Origin: CAVVXX01 sp963707975
Lineage (GTDB): Bacteria > Pseudomonadota > Alphaproteobacteria > Micropepsales > Micropepsaceae
Length of the DNA: 64,000 bases
Assembly (NCBI GenBank): GCA_963707975.1
Contig: OY970177.1
Location: 1,178,001 to 1,242,000 of the forward strand
Direction of reading: 5' to 3'
Shown here piece after piece: positions 16,771 to 25,929 of this stretch. Made by a program: the position numbers and the translations under genes. How positions within the stretch are numbered: position 1 is the stretch's first letter; each line of letters begins with the position of its first letter. Under the pieces are notes generated by a model. The model was not told the origin of the DNA. It ran no database searches and was given only the letters and a program-made list of their open reading frames with translations.

Positions 16771-18034
16771 ATGGCGGGGCATTCGAATTACGATCCGAAG
16801 ACGGGCTTCACCCGCTGGCTCGATAAGCGGCTTCCTTTTTTGCGTTTCGCCAACGACACGATGACCACCTTCCCCACGCCGCGCAACCTGAACATCTGGT
16901 ACACTTTCGGCGGCATTCTCACCTTCATGCTGGTCATTCAGATCGTCACCGGCGTCGTGCTGGCCATGCATTACGCGCCGCAATGCGGATCAGGCTTTCG
17001 ACAGCGTCGAAGCCATCATGCGCGACGTGAATTACGGCTGGCTGCTGCGCTATATGCATTCCAACGGCGCGTCGTTCTTCTTCCTCGCGGTTTACATCCA
17101 CATGTTCCGCGGCCTATATTACGGCTCCTACAAGGCGCCGCGCGAAGTGCTGTGGATCCTCGGCGTCCTCATCTATGTGCTGATGATCGCCACCGCCTTC
17201 CTCGGCTATACGCTGCCTTGGGGCCAGATGTCGTTTTGGGGCGCCACCGTCATCACCAATTTCTTCAGCGCCATCCCGCTGGTGGGCCACGCCATCATCA
17301 CCTGGCTATGGGGCGGCTTCGGGGTGGACAACGCCACGCTGCAACGCTTCTTCAGCCTGCATTATCTGCTGCCCTTCGTCATCGCGGGCGTGGTCGTGCT
17401 GCACATCTGGGCGCTGCACGTGCCCGGCAACAACAATCCGCTCGGCATCGACGTGAAGGGCCCGCAGGACACCGTTCCCTTCCATCCCTATTACACGGTG
17501 AAGGATCTCTTTTATCTCTCCTGCTTCCTGATCCTGTTTTCGCGTTTTCGTCTTTTACGCTGCCCAACATCGCTCGGCAATCCAGACAATTACACGCCGG
17601 CCAATCCGATTGGTGACGCCCCCAGGACATCGTTCCCGAATGGTATCTGCTGCCGTTCTACGCGATGCTGCGCTCGGTGCCCGCACAAGCTGATCGGCGT
17701 GATCGTGCTGTTCGGCGCTCGATCGCCACATTGTTCTTCCTGCCCTGGCTCGATATCGTCGAAAGTGCGCTCCTGCCGTTTCCGCCCGGTGATGAAGCAG
17801 TTCTTCTGGTTCTTCGTCGCCGATTGCTTCCTGCTCGGCTATATCGGCTCGCAGTCGGCGGAAGCAGTGTGGCATTTGAGCGGTTTCGATCTGCCGCTGG
17901 TCTGGCTCGCCCGCCTCGGCACGCTTTATTACTTCGCGCAGTTCTGGGTGATCATGCCCGTCGTCGGCCTGATCGAAAGGCCAAAGCCGCTGCCCGGCAG
18001 CATCGCCCAGGCGGTGCTGGCGCCCGCCGGATGA
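16771..18034 (+). CDS. petB: cytochrome b of the bc1 complex, interrupted by frameshifts
   Basis: Reads as a full cytochrome b in pieces: MAGHSNYDPKTGFTRWLDKR to MHYAP in frame 1, then a one-base insertion near 16982 moves MRDVNYGWLLRYMHSNGASF onward to frame 2. That frame carries the quinol-site region and the haem-ligand helices (GYTLPWGQMSFWGA, ALHVPGNNNPLG). Short out-of-frame stretches occur at about 17535-17575 and 17615-17765 (expected VPEWYLLPFYAMLRS is found in another frame), and the C-terminus is in frame again. Flanking petA and petC are intact and the gene is essential to the complex, so sequence errors are likelier than decay. GAGGAG lies 6 bp before the ATG. Confidence 0.92.
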
Positions 18035-19014
18035 GGAACAGGTACATGCGCTTTATCGTTCGGCTCGGCATTGCGGCGCTCGCCTGCAGCGCGCTTTCGG
18101 CGTCGGCCGCGCCCGAGAACAATACGGCCGCGCCACAACCGCAGCCAGCGCAGAACACAGCGGCTCCTGCGCCTGCAGCGAATAATGCAGCCGCGCCTGC
18201 ACCGGCCGCGAATAATTCAGCTGCGCCGGCGCCCGCGGCGCCCGCGCCTGCGCCGCCTGCTTCAATGCCAGCGGCAAGCAGCACGCCGCCGGCAGCATTG
18301 CCGCCCAAGCAGGTCAACTGGTCGTTCGACGGTCCCTTCGGCACTTATGACCGCGCTTCGCTGCAACGGGGCTTTCAGGTTTACAAGGAAGTCTGTTCAG
18401 CCTGCCACAGCCTGAAGCGCGTGGCCTTCCGCAATCTGGGTGATCGCGGCGGCCCCGGGTTCACCGACGCGGAAGTGAAAGCCATCGCGGCCGGTTTCAA
18501 GGTCCCGGCCGAGCCCGACGATCAGGGCCGCACCTATGACGACAGCGGTCAGCGCCTTACGCGGCCCGGCCTCCCATCCGATTATTTCCCAGGGCCGTTC
18601 GAAAACGAAAAAGCCGCGCGCGCCGCCAACAACGGCGCGTTGCCGCCCGACCTTTCCGTCATCATCAAGGCGCGCGAAGGCGGCCCCAATTACGTCTTCT
18701 CGATCATCACCGGCTTCGGGCAGCCCGTGCCGGGCTCCATGCACATGCAGCAATATATGAATTACAACCCCTATTTCGCGGGCTGGCAGATCGCCATGCC
18801 GCCGCCCTTGACCGATGGCATGGTCAGCTATGCCGACGACACCAAGGCCAGCGTGCCGCAGATGGCGCACGACGTGGCGACGTTTCTCTCCTGGACCGCC
18901 GAGCCGAAAATGGAGGAGCGAAAGCGCCTGGGCTTCAGCGTGCTGATTTATCTCGTGGTGCTGTCGGGGCTGCTCTATCTCGCCTACACCCGCATCTGGC
19001 GCGGCCAGCACTAG
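18031..19014 (+). CDS. petC: cytochrome c1 of the bc1 complex
   Basis: 327 residues. Signal peptide (core FIVRLGIAALACSALSASA), then an Ala/Pro/Asn-rich linker of about 70 residues with repeated APAPAANN units, the CSACH haem c motif (122-126), the methionine-ligand region AMPPPLTDG and a C-terminal membrane anchor (LIYLVVLSGLLYLAYTRIW). The ATG overlaps the petB stop as ATGA; a second ATG at 18046 is an alternative. The linker before the haem domain is much longer than in most cytochromes c1. Confidence 0.95.
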   Translation: MRNRYMRFIVRLGIAALACSALSASAAPENNTAAPQPQPAQNTAAPAPAANNAAAPAPAANNSAAPAPAAPAPAPPASMPAASSTPPAALPPKQVNWSFDGPFGTYDRASLQRGFQVYKEVCSACHSLKRVAFRNLGDRGGPGFTDAEVKAIAAGFKVPAEPDDQGRTYDDSGQRLTRPGLPSDYFPGPFENEKAARAANNGALPPDLSVIIKAREGGPNYVFSIITGFGQPVPGSMHMQQYMNYNPYFAGWQIAMPPPLTDGMVSYADDTKASVPQMAHDVATFLSWTAEPKMEERKRLGFSVLIYLVVLSGLLYLAYTRIWRGQH

Positions 19015-19020
19015 CACTCA

Positions 19021-19141
19021 CTGTCATCCCCGGCCGCGCAGCATGGCGAGGGAAGGGGATCCAGGTGTTCGAATTCATGCCCGATCTATCTACCTAGATT
19101 CCCTTCCCCTCGCAGCTTCGCTGCTCGGCCGGGAATGACAG
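19021..19141. repeat. long imperfect inverted repeat (TGTCATCCCCGGCCG type)
   Basis: CTGTCATCCCCGGCCG at the left pairs with CGGCCGGGAATGACAG at the right. The pairing continues inward (GGCGAGGGAAGGGGAT with ATTCCCTTCCCCTCGC) to give arms of about 45 bp and a loop near 19065-19095. A second copy lies at 22060-22191. Elements of this type occur between genes in many alphaproteobacteria. It sits between petC and mtnP. Confidence 0.85.
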
Positions 19142-19186
19142 TTTTGCTTTCATCTGTGTTAGAACACCACGTTTTTGGAGCGGCCT

Positions 19187-20065
19187 GTGACCAAAACCGT
19201 TCTGGGCATCATTGGCGGCAGCGGCGTCTATCAGATCGACGGGCTGGAAAACGCGCGCTGGCAGAAAGTGGCGAGCCCCTGGGGCGAGCCGTCGGATGAA
19301 TTTCTCACCGGCCGCCTTTCGGGCGTCGACATGGTGTTCCTGCCGCGCCATGGCCGTGGTCATGTGCACACGCCGACATCGATCCCTATCGCGCCAATAT
19401 CGACGCGCTGAAGCGGCTTGGCGTCACCGATGTGATCTCGGTGTCCGCCTGCGGCTCGTTCCGCGAGGAACTGCTCGCCCGGCACCTTCGTGCTGGCCGA
19501 CCAGTTCATCGACCGCACCTATGCGCGCGAGAAAAGTTTCTTCGGGCAGGGCTTCGTCGCCCATGTTTCGATGGCGCACCCGGTGGATCCGCGATTGCTG
19601 GACGCGCTGGAAGCCGCCGCTCGTGAGGAGAAAATCCCCGTGAAGCGCGGCGGGGTTTATCTCGCCATGGAAGGCCCGCAGTTTTCGAGCCTTGCAGAAT
19701 CGATTTTGTATCGCAGCTGGGGCTGTGACGTGATCGGCATGACGGCGATGCCCGAAGCCAAGCTCGCGCGCGAGGCGGAATTGCCTTATGCCATCGTCGC
19801 CATGGTCACCGATTACGATTGCTGGCACCCGGACCACGACCACGTCACGGTGGAACAGGTGATCAAAATTCTGATGAGCAACGCCGACAAGGGCCGCGCG
19901 CTGGTGAAGCGCGTGGCGTCCAAACTCGGGCCCGAGCGCAAGCCGTCGCCGCTCGGCATCGAGCACGTGCTCGACACCGCGCTCATCACCGCGCCGGAGA
20001 AACGCGATCCCGCTCTCATGAAAAAGCTCGACGCGGTGACGGGAAGGGTGTTGAAGAAACTATAA
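19187..20065 (+). CDS. mtnP: S-methyl-5'-thioadenosine phosphorylase, interrupted by frameshifts
   Basis: Phosphorolyses methylthioadenosine to adenine and methylthioribose-1-phosphate. Start GTG 19187 with TTGGAG 6 bp upstream gives TKTVLGIIGGSGVYQIDGL, the family N-terminus. The frame shifts near 19390 (apparently one C lost), giving an intermediate frame with DVISVSACGSFREEL, and again near 19485 (about two bases lost in a CCC/GGG stretch). From about 19490 the frame is open to the end, with the conserved AMEGPQFSSLAES and GMTAMPEAKLAREAELPYA segments. Length and order are otherwise normal, so sequencing error is likely. First gene of a salvage cluster. Confidence 0.92.
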
Positions 20066-20079
20066 GTGGGGAGGCATAG

Positions 20080-20304
20080 ATGTTTCGAACGTCGACGATG
20101 ATGTTGGTGTTCCTGCCTGGCGCATGGATCACATATGGAATTTTCCGATTCATACTTTCTTATATCGCATCAGTCTTATCGATAGCGGACCAGGCAGAGC
20201 TGTCGACACTGGCAGGTATTGTATATCTTGCTTGTATGTTCGTAATCGGATGGGAATATCGGAACGATCCGGCGAAGCATTGGTCTGGCAAAAACAAGAA
20301 ATAG
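20080..20304 (+). CDS. small low-GC membrane protein between mtnP and apt
   Basis: 74 residues with two membrane helices (about 6-32 and 42-60) and a hydrophilic tail ending SGKNKK. A clear Shine-Dalgarno GGGGAGG precedes the ATG. It is distinctly AT-rich compared with mtnP and apt, and I recognise no family. It fits neatly in the operon with 14 bp before and 7 bp after, so it is probably translated. Its role in the salvage pathway, if any, is unknown. Confidence 0.6.
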   Translation: MFRTSTMMLVFLPGAWITYGIFRFILSYIASVLSIADQAELSTLAGIVYLACMFVIGWEYRNDPAKHWSGKNKK

Positions 20305-20311
20305 GAATCAT

Positions 20312-20839
20312 ATGGACTTCTCCACCGTCATCCGCTCGATTCCCGATTACCCGAAAAAGGGTATCATCTTCCGCGACATCACCACGCTATTGGGCAATCC
20401 GCGCGCCTTCCGCCGCGCGGTGGACGAATTGGTCCAGCCCTATGCCGGCGTGCGTATCGACAAGGTGGCGGGCATCGAGGCGCGCGGGTTTATTCTGGGC
20501 GGCGCGGTGGCGCATCAGCTCTCACGAGGTTTCGTGCCGGTGCGCAAGAAGGGCAAGCTGCCGTGGAAAACCTATGGCGTGGAATATGATCTCGAATACG
20601 GCACCGACCGCGTGGAAATCCACCAGGACGCGGTCGCCAAGGGCGATCATGTCATCGTGGTGGACGATCTCATCGCCACGGGCGGCACTTGCTTCGCCGC
20701 CATCAAGCTTATCGAGCAGGCGGGCGCGAAAGTCATCGGCTGCTGCTTCGTCATCGACCTGCCCGATCTCGGCGGCGCCGACAAAATCCGCGCGCTGGGC
20801 AAGGAAGTGACCACGCTGGTCAGTTTCCCGGGCCATTAG
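20312..20839 (+). CDS. apt: adenine phosphoribosyltransferase
   Basis: 175 residues with the type I phosphoribosyltransferase PRPP loop VIVVDDLIATGGT (about residues 112-124) and the family segments YPKKGIIFRDIT and IEARGFILGGAVA. It converts adenine and PRPP to AMP. Placed between mtnP and mtnA it would salvage the adenine released from methylthioadenosine. Confidence 0.96.
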   Translation: MDFSTVIRSIPDYPKKGIIFRDITTLLGNPRAFRRAVDELVQPYAGVRIDKVAGIEARGFILGGAVAHQLSRGFVPVRKKGKLPWKTYGVEYDLEYGTDRVEIHQDAVAKGDHVIVVDDLIATGGTCFAAIKLIEQAGAKVIGCCFVIDLPDLGGADKIRALGKEVTTLVSFPGH

Positions 20840-20956
20840 CGTGGACAGATTTTTATTTTTTCGCGCAGCGCATGGAATTTCTCGCGCCACGGCGTGGATA
20901 TCTTTTTCCGCTCTTGAAATTTACCGCCTGCATGGCCATTTCACTCGCGAACGAAG

Positions 20957-22038
20957 ATGAAAATAAAGCACAAACATTACCGCACCATCTGGCCCGTTAA
21001 TGGCGGCGTCGAGGTCATCGACCAGACCAAGCTGCCGTTCGAATTGGCGACAGTGAAAATCGCGAGCGCGAAGCAGGCGGCCGACGCCATCCGCAAAATG
21101 GTGGTGCGTGGCGCGCCGCTGATCGGGGCCACGGCCGCCTATGGCGTGGCGCTGGCCATGCGCGAGGGCGCCTCGGACGAGGCGCTCGACAAGGCGATAG
21201 AAATCCTGCTGCAAACGCGGCCGACCGCAGTCAATCTGCAATGGGCGCTCACGCGCATGCGCGATGCCTTACGCAACCAGCCGCGTGAGAAGCGCGCGGA
21301 GCTCGCCTGGCGTGAGGCGGGCGCCATTGCGACGAAGATGTCGAGACCTGCCGCAAAATCGGCGAACACGGTCTCGAATTGCTGCGTGGGCTTTCGGCAA
21401 AGAAGGGCGGCAAGACGCTCAACATTCTCACCCATTGCAACGCGGGCTGGCTCGGTGACGTCGATTGCGGCACCGCGCTCGCGCCCATCTACATGGCGCA
21501 CGACGCTGGCCTCCCGGTTCATGTCTGGGTGGACGAAACGCGGCCCCGCAACCAGGGCGCTTCGCTCACCGCCTTCGAGCTGGGCGCCCACGGCGTGCCG
21601 CACACCATCATCGCCGACAATGCCGGCGGCTATTATATGCGCGCGCGCGAAGTGGACCTCGTGCATCGTCGGCTGCCGACCGCGTCGCGGCCAATGGCGA
21701 CGTGGCCAACAAGATCGGCACCTATCTGAAGGCGCTGGCCGCCAAGGACAACAACGTGCCGTTCTATGTGGCGCTGCCCAGCACCACCATCGACTGGACG
21801 CTCGCCAACGGCGACGACATTCCCATCGAGGAACGCGACGCGGAAGAGATCACCGAAATTCGCGGGCGCAGCCAAAAACGGCCGCCTTGCTTCCGTGAAG
21901 ATTGCCGCCCCCGGCTCGGCCGCCGCCAATCCGGGCTTCGATGTCACGCCCGCCCGCCTCGTCACCGGCTTCATCACCGAGAAGGGCCTGCGGCCCGCCA
22001 GCGCCGAGGGCCTTCGCAGCCTGTTCCCGAAAGGCTAA
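20957..22038 (+). CDS. mtnA: S-methyl-5-thioribose-1-phosphate isomerase, interrupted by frameshifts
   Basis: Isomerises methylthioribose-1-phosphate to methylthioribulose-1-phosphate. Intact family segments appear in successive frames: MVVRGAPLIGATAAYG and TAVNLQWALTRM; then, after an apparent one-base loss near 21331, LNILTHCNAGWL and VDETRPRNQGASLTAFEL. Apparent insertions near 21661 and 21680 lead to ANGDVANKIGTYLKALAA, and a shift near 21868 to NPGFDVTPARLVTGFITEKG. The catalytic Cys (THCNAGWL) and Asp region are present. The pattern fits base-calling indels in a real gene. Confidence 0.9.
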
Positions 22039-22059
22039 GACAGCGCCCATGAAAACCAT

Positions 22060-22191
22060 ATTGTCATCCCCGGCGAGCGCGAACGAAGTTCGCGAGGGAA
22101 GGGGACCCAGGTGGTCAGATCGAGTCCGGTTTCTCCACCTGGGTTCCCTTCCCTCGCATTGCTGTCGCAATGCTCGGCCGGGAATGACAAG
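22060..22191. repeat. long inverted repeat, second copy of the TGTCATCCCCGG element
   Basis: TTGTCATCCCCGGC at the left and GCCGGGAATGACAA at the right form arms of about 50 bp. GAGGGAAGGGGACCCAGGTGG pairs with CCACCTGGGTTCCCTTCCCTC around a loop near 22115-22132. It is homologous to 19021-19141 and lies between mtnA and the aldolase gene, so it may form a very stable hairpin in the transcript. Confidence 0.87.
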
Positions 22192-22203
22192 TAATCTTTA
22201 GCG

Positions 22204-24265
22204 ATGAAGTCCCTCTGGTCCGATAAAGACGCGCGCGAATTCGTTGCGCGTTACGCCGAGAAAGGCGTGAACGCCGATCTTGCGTTGCGCACTTACACCA
22301 CGCGGTTACTAGGCGGCGATCCGAAATTGGTGCTGCACGGCGGCGGCAACACCTCCGTCAAGACGCGCATGAAAGACGTGCTGGGCGAGGATGTGGAGGT
22401 CATCTGCATCAAGGGTTCGGGCTGGGACATGGGCGTGATCGAGCCCGCGGGGCTGCCCGCCGTGCGCCTGGCGCCGTTACGCAAATTGCGCGCGCTTGCC
22501 AAAACTTTCCGACGAGGACATGGTCAATTTCCAGCGCATGAATTTATTGGATGCGTTTGCGCCCAATCCGTCGGTCGAGACGCTGCTGCACGCATTCCTG
22601 CCGCAAAAATTCGTCGATCACACCCACGCCACCGCGGCTCTCGCGCTCGCCAACCAGCCCGACGGCGAAAGCAAGGCGCGCGAAGTCTATGGCGAGCGCC
22701 TGGCTTATGTGCCTTACACCATTCCGGGCTTTGCGCTGGCCAAAAATGTTGCAGAAATTTACGAAAAGAATCCGAAAGTGCAGGGCCTCGTGCTGCTGCA
22801 CCACGGCATTTTCACGTTTTGCAGAAGACGCGCGCGCGGCTTACGAGCTGATGATCGAAATGGTCAGCCAAGCCGAAGAGCGTCTCGCCAAAGACCGCAA
22901 GACCATTGCCGCAGCTTCTATTCCGAAGGCGATTGCGCCGCTGGCCGAAGTCGCGCCGATCTTGCGCGGCGCATGCGCCGTTTCCAACGACCGTCACGAA
23001 GGCATCGCCAAGCGGCAAGTACTTTGCTTTCGCAGCACGCCGCAAATCCTGGCTTATGTGAATGGCGCTGAAGTCAAGCGCTACAGTCAGGTCGGCGTGG
23101 CGACGCCCGATCACACCATCCGCACCAAGAACTGGCCGCTGCTGTTGCCGGCACCCGAAGCGGGCAAATTGCACGAATGGGCGGCGCATGTGCAGGAATC
23201 CGTGGGCCGTTTCGTTGAGCACTATCATTCCTATTTCCGCCGCAGCAACGAACGCGCGAACCCGAAAAAGACCGAACTCGATCTCTTGCCGCGCGTGGTG
23301 CTGGTGCCTGGCGCTTGGTTTGTTCGGGCTCGGCGCATCGGCCAAAGACGCCGCCATCGCCGCCGACATTGCCGAAGCGACCGTCAATGTCATCACCGAT
23401 GCGGAGGCCATCGGGCGCTATCAGTCCATTCCCGAGGCCGACCAGTTCGATGTCGAGTATTGGTCGTTGGAGCAGGCGAAGCTCGGCAAGGCTGCCGAGA
23501 AGCCGCTCGCCCGCCAGGTGGCCATCATCACCGGCGGCGGCTCCGGCATCGGCGCCGCCACAGCGAAGGCGTTTGCGCGCGAAGGGGCGGAAGTGGCCGT
23601 GCTCGACCGCGACGAAATTGCGGCGCAGGAATTGGCAAAGAAAATCGGCAAATGCGCGCTCGCCATCGCCTGCGACGTGACCGACGAAAAAGCCGTGCGC
23701 GCGGCGTTCGATAAAGTCTGCGAAACCTTCGGCGGCGTGGACATCGTGGTGTCGAACGCCGGTGCCGCCTGGCAGGGCCGCATCGGCGAAGTGGACGACG
23801 AGAAGCTCCGCCAGTCGTTCGAGCTGAACTTCTTCGCGCATCAATCTGTGGCGCAAAACGCCGTGCGCGTGATGAAAGCGCAAGGCACGGGCGGCGTGCT
23901 GCTGTTCAATGCCTCGAAACAGGCGGTCAATCCGGGCAAGGATTTCGGGCCTTATGGCCTGCCCAAGGCCGCCACCATGTTCCTGATGAAGCAATACGCG
24001 CTCGATTACGGGCGCGAGGGCATCCGCGCCAATGCCGTCAACGCCGACCGCGTCCGCACCGGGCTTTTGACCGGTGATATGGTGACAGCACGAGCGAAAG
24101 CGCGCGGAATCTCGGAAAAAGATTACATGACCGGCTAATCTTTTGGGCCGCGAAGTTACTACCGACGACGTGGCACAGGCCTTCGTTTTCCTCGCTCTCG
24201 CGCGCAAGACGACGGCCGCTTCCATTACCGTCGACGGCGGCAACATCGAAGCGAGTTTGCGTTAG
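22204..24265 (+). CDS. fused class II aldolase / short-chain dehydrogenase, interrupted by frameshifts
   Basis: About 687 residues when frames are joined. The N-terminal class II aldolase (adducin-like) domain has HGGGNTSVK, the metal-site HTHATAALAL and HHGIF. The C-terminal SDR has TGGGSGIG, NAG and a YGLPK active-site pair, ending VDGGNIEASLR. Same layout as the RhaD-type aldolase/dehydrogenase fusions. Frameshifts lie near 22498, 22820, 23318 and 24136, each with homologous sequence continuing in another frame. It sits directly after mtnP-apt-mtnA and no rhamnose genes are near, so methylthioribulose-1-phosphate or 5-deoxyribulose-1-phosphate is a possible substrate (inference). Confidence 0.88.
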
Positions 24266-24723
24266 GTTTTTGGTTTACGGAGCAACAACACACGGCCCAC
24301 GAACGACATCACCACGCCGTCCTGTTCGTCTCGCGCTTCATTGAGGCTTTCGAGCAGCCCCAGTTCGGGCCGCGATTTCCAATCGAGTTTGGCTGCGGTT
24401 TCGGTGGAATAGGAAAGCGTCATGCCGGGCCTGACCGGCTTGAACCAGCGCATGTCGCGAAAGCCCGGCGAGACCAAACTTGTCTGCTTCTCGCCTGGAA
24501 GGGGATGCCTCGCCCGGTATTCCATCATCAGCTTCATCCACACGCAGGCGGTGTGCCAGCCGCTGGCGATGATGCCGCCATAAACGGATTTTGCCGCCGC
24601 CGCGCGGTCAATATGAAAAGGTTGCGGATCATATTGCCTCGCGAACTCGATGATCGCGTCTTCGGTGAAGGTGTAACGCCCAAGCTCGGTATGGTGGCCC
24701 AGCGGAATGTCCTCGAACCACAT
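24262..24723 (-). CDS. MaoC family dehydratase (hotdog fold)
   Basis: 153 residues with the MaoC/hydratase-2 signature FARQYDPQPFHID (about residues 28-40), where Asp and His are the catalytic pair, and ASGWHTACVWMKLM after it. Such proteins hydrate or dehydrate acyl-CoA thioesters. It overlaps the upstream MaoC gene by one base (TGATG) and converges with the aldolase/SDR gene, overlapping its stop by 4 bp. Confidence 0.9.
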   Translation of the reverse strand: MWFEDIPLGHHTELGRYTFTEDAIIEFARQYDPQPFHIDRAAAAKSVYGGIIASGWHTACVWMKLMMEYRARHPLPGEKQTSLVSPGFRDMRWFKPVRPGMTLSYSTETAAKLDWKSRPELGLLESLNEARDEQDGVVMSFVGRVLLLRKPKT

Positions 24724-25175
24724 CAGCCGCCCCCGCGCATGGCGAAAATGGGCCAGGTGGTGAGAAACAGCACGCGCTCATCGCCGTTACGGAAAATTTC
24801 CCCCTTGAACTTGACGTACCCGCGCCCGCCTTTGGCTGAGGCGCGCGTCTCCAGCACTTCGGCTGTCCCCAGCAGCGTATCGCCTGGCCGCACCGGCCTC
24901 AGCCAGCGATTGTCGTCCACGCTTAGCCCGCCAAGGCTCGCCGTGCGGATCAGCAGCCCGTCTACCAGAAGGCGCATAGCGATGGCGCAGGTGTGCCAGC
25001 CGCTGGCGGCCAAGCCGCCCAGCACGGTCTTGCGCGCTTCCTCGTCGCTCAGATGCATCGGCTGGGGGTCGAACTCGCGCGCGAAAGCGATGATCTCTTC
25101 CGCCCTCACCGTGTAACTGCCGAGCTCGAATTTCTGGCCCGCGCGGAAATCCTCGAAATACAGAAGCTCGGACAT
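24723..25175 (-). CDS. MaoC family dehydratase (hotdog fold), paralogue
   Basis: 150 residues, clearly related to the next gene. It shares FAREFDPQPMHL and ASGWHTCAIAM at the same positions, with the His replaced in the order PMHLSDE rather than PFHIDRA. The two may form a heterodimer, as known for some two-chain MaoC hydratases, or be separate homodimers. They are translationally coupled. The substrate is not predictable from the context. Confidence 0.9.
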   Translation of the reverse strand: MSELLYFEDFRAGQKFELGSYTVRAEEIIAFAREFDPQPMHLSDEEARKTVLGGLAASGWHTCAIAMRLLVDGLLIRTASLGGLSVDDNRWLRPVRPGDTLLGTAEVLETRASAKGGRGYVKFKGEIFRNGDERVLFLTTWPIFAMRGGG

Positions 25176-25182
25176 ACGCGGG

Positions 25183-25911
25183 CTATTTGCTCGCCGTCAC
25201 CATCACGGGCGTTTCCCGGTACTCGGCAGGAAACAGGCGCTTCAGATTCTCGATCTTCGGCAGATCGTTATAGACGATATAAGGATAATCCGGATTGTGA
25301 ATGAGAAAATCCTGATGATAGGATTCGGCCGGGTAAAAACCCTTGAGCGGCTCCACGCGCGTGACTATGGGATCGCTGAACGCGCCAGATTTGTTCAGCT
25401 GTTCGATATAGGCGGCCGCGATTTTCTGTTGCGCCGCATCTGCATAAAAAATTTCCGAGCGGTACTGCGTGCCGTGATCGGGCCCCTGATAATTGAGCTC
25501 GGTCGGATCATGCGCCACCGAGAAATAAATGCGCAGGATCTCGCCATAAGTAATTTGCGCCGGATCGAAAGTGATCTGAATGGATTCGGCGTTGCCGGTC
25601 GTGGCCGTGCTGACGATTTCGTAGATGGCGGTCGATCTGTCGCCGCCGGAATAACCGGAAAGCACCTGACGGACGCCTTTCACGTGCTCGAACACACCCT
25701 GCATGCCCCAGAAGCAGCCGCCGGCCAAAACGGCGGTTTGCAGATTGCCCGCCGCATTTGGATTGTCGATTGCCGCGGCGGGAAGAACTTGCGCGGTTTC
25801 GGCGCGCGCGAAATTAAGCGACAGGAATCCGAGCGCCGCCAGCGTCAATGCCGACGCGATGACGACCGCCATGATCTGCGTCGTGCCATTCGATTTTTGC
25901 GTGGGGGCCAT
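25183..25911 (-). CDS. msrA: peptide-methionine (S)-S-oxide reductase, membrane-anchored/exported
   Basis: 242 residues. A hydrophobic N-terminal segment (about 13-36, ending FARAETA) points to export, followed by the MsrA domain with the GCFWG active site (Cys66) and the conserved YHQDFLIHNPDYPYI segment. It reduces the S-epimer of methionine sulfoxide in proteins. It is 19 bp downstream of msrB, so the pair would protect periplasmic proteins. Confidence 0.95.
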   Translation of the reverse strand: MAPTQKSNGTTQIMAVVIASALTLAALGFLSLNFARAETAQVLPAAAIDNPNAAGNLQTAVLAGGCFWGMQGVFEHVKGVRQVLSGYSGGDRSTAIYEIVSTATTGNAESIQITFDPAQITYGEILRIYFSVAHDPTELNYQGPDHGTQYRSEIFYADAAQQKIAAAYIEQLNKSGAFSDPIVTRVEPLKGFYPAESYHQDFLIHNPDYPYIVYNDLPKIENLKRLFPAEYRETPVMVTASK

Positions 25912-25929
25912 GAAACGCTCCTTTGTCGT

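Noticed and set aside
16771..18034. Programmed ribosomal frameshifting in petB, prs or trpS
   Set aside because: Several shifts of different direction occur in one gene without slippery sequences or stop-proximal signals; consensus errors fit better.
22204..24265. A rhamnose catabolic operon
   Set aside because: Only the fused aldolase/dehydrogenase fits; no rhamnose isomerase, kinase, transporter or regulator is seen nearby.
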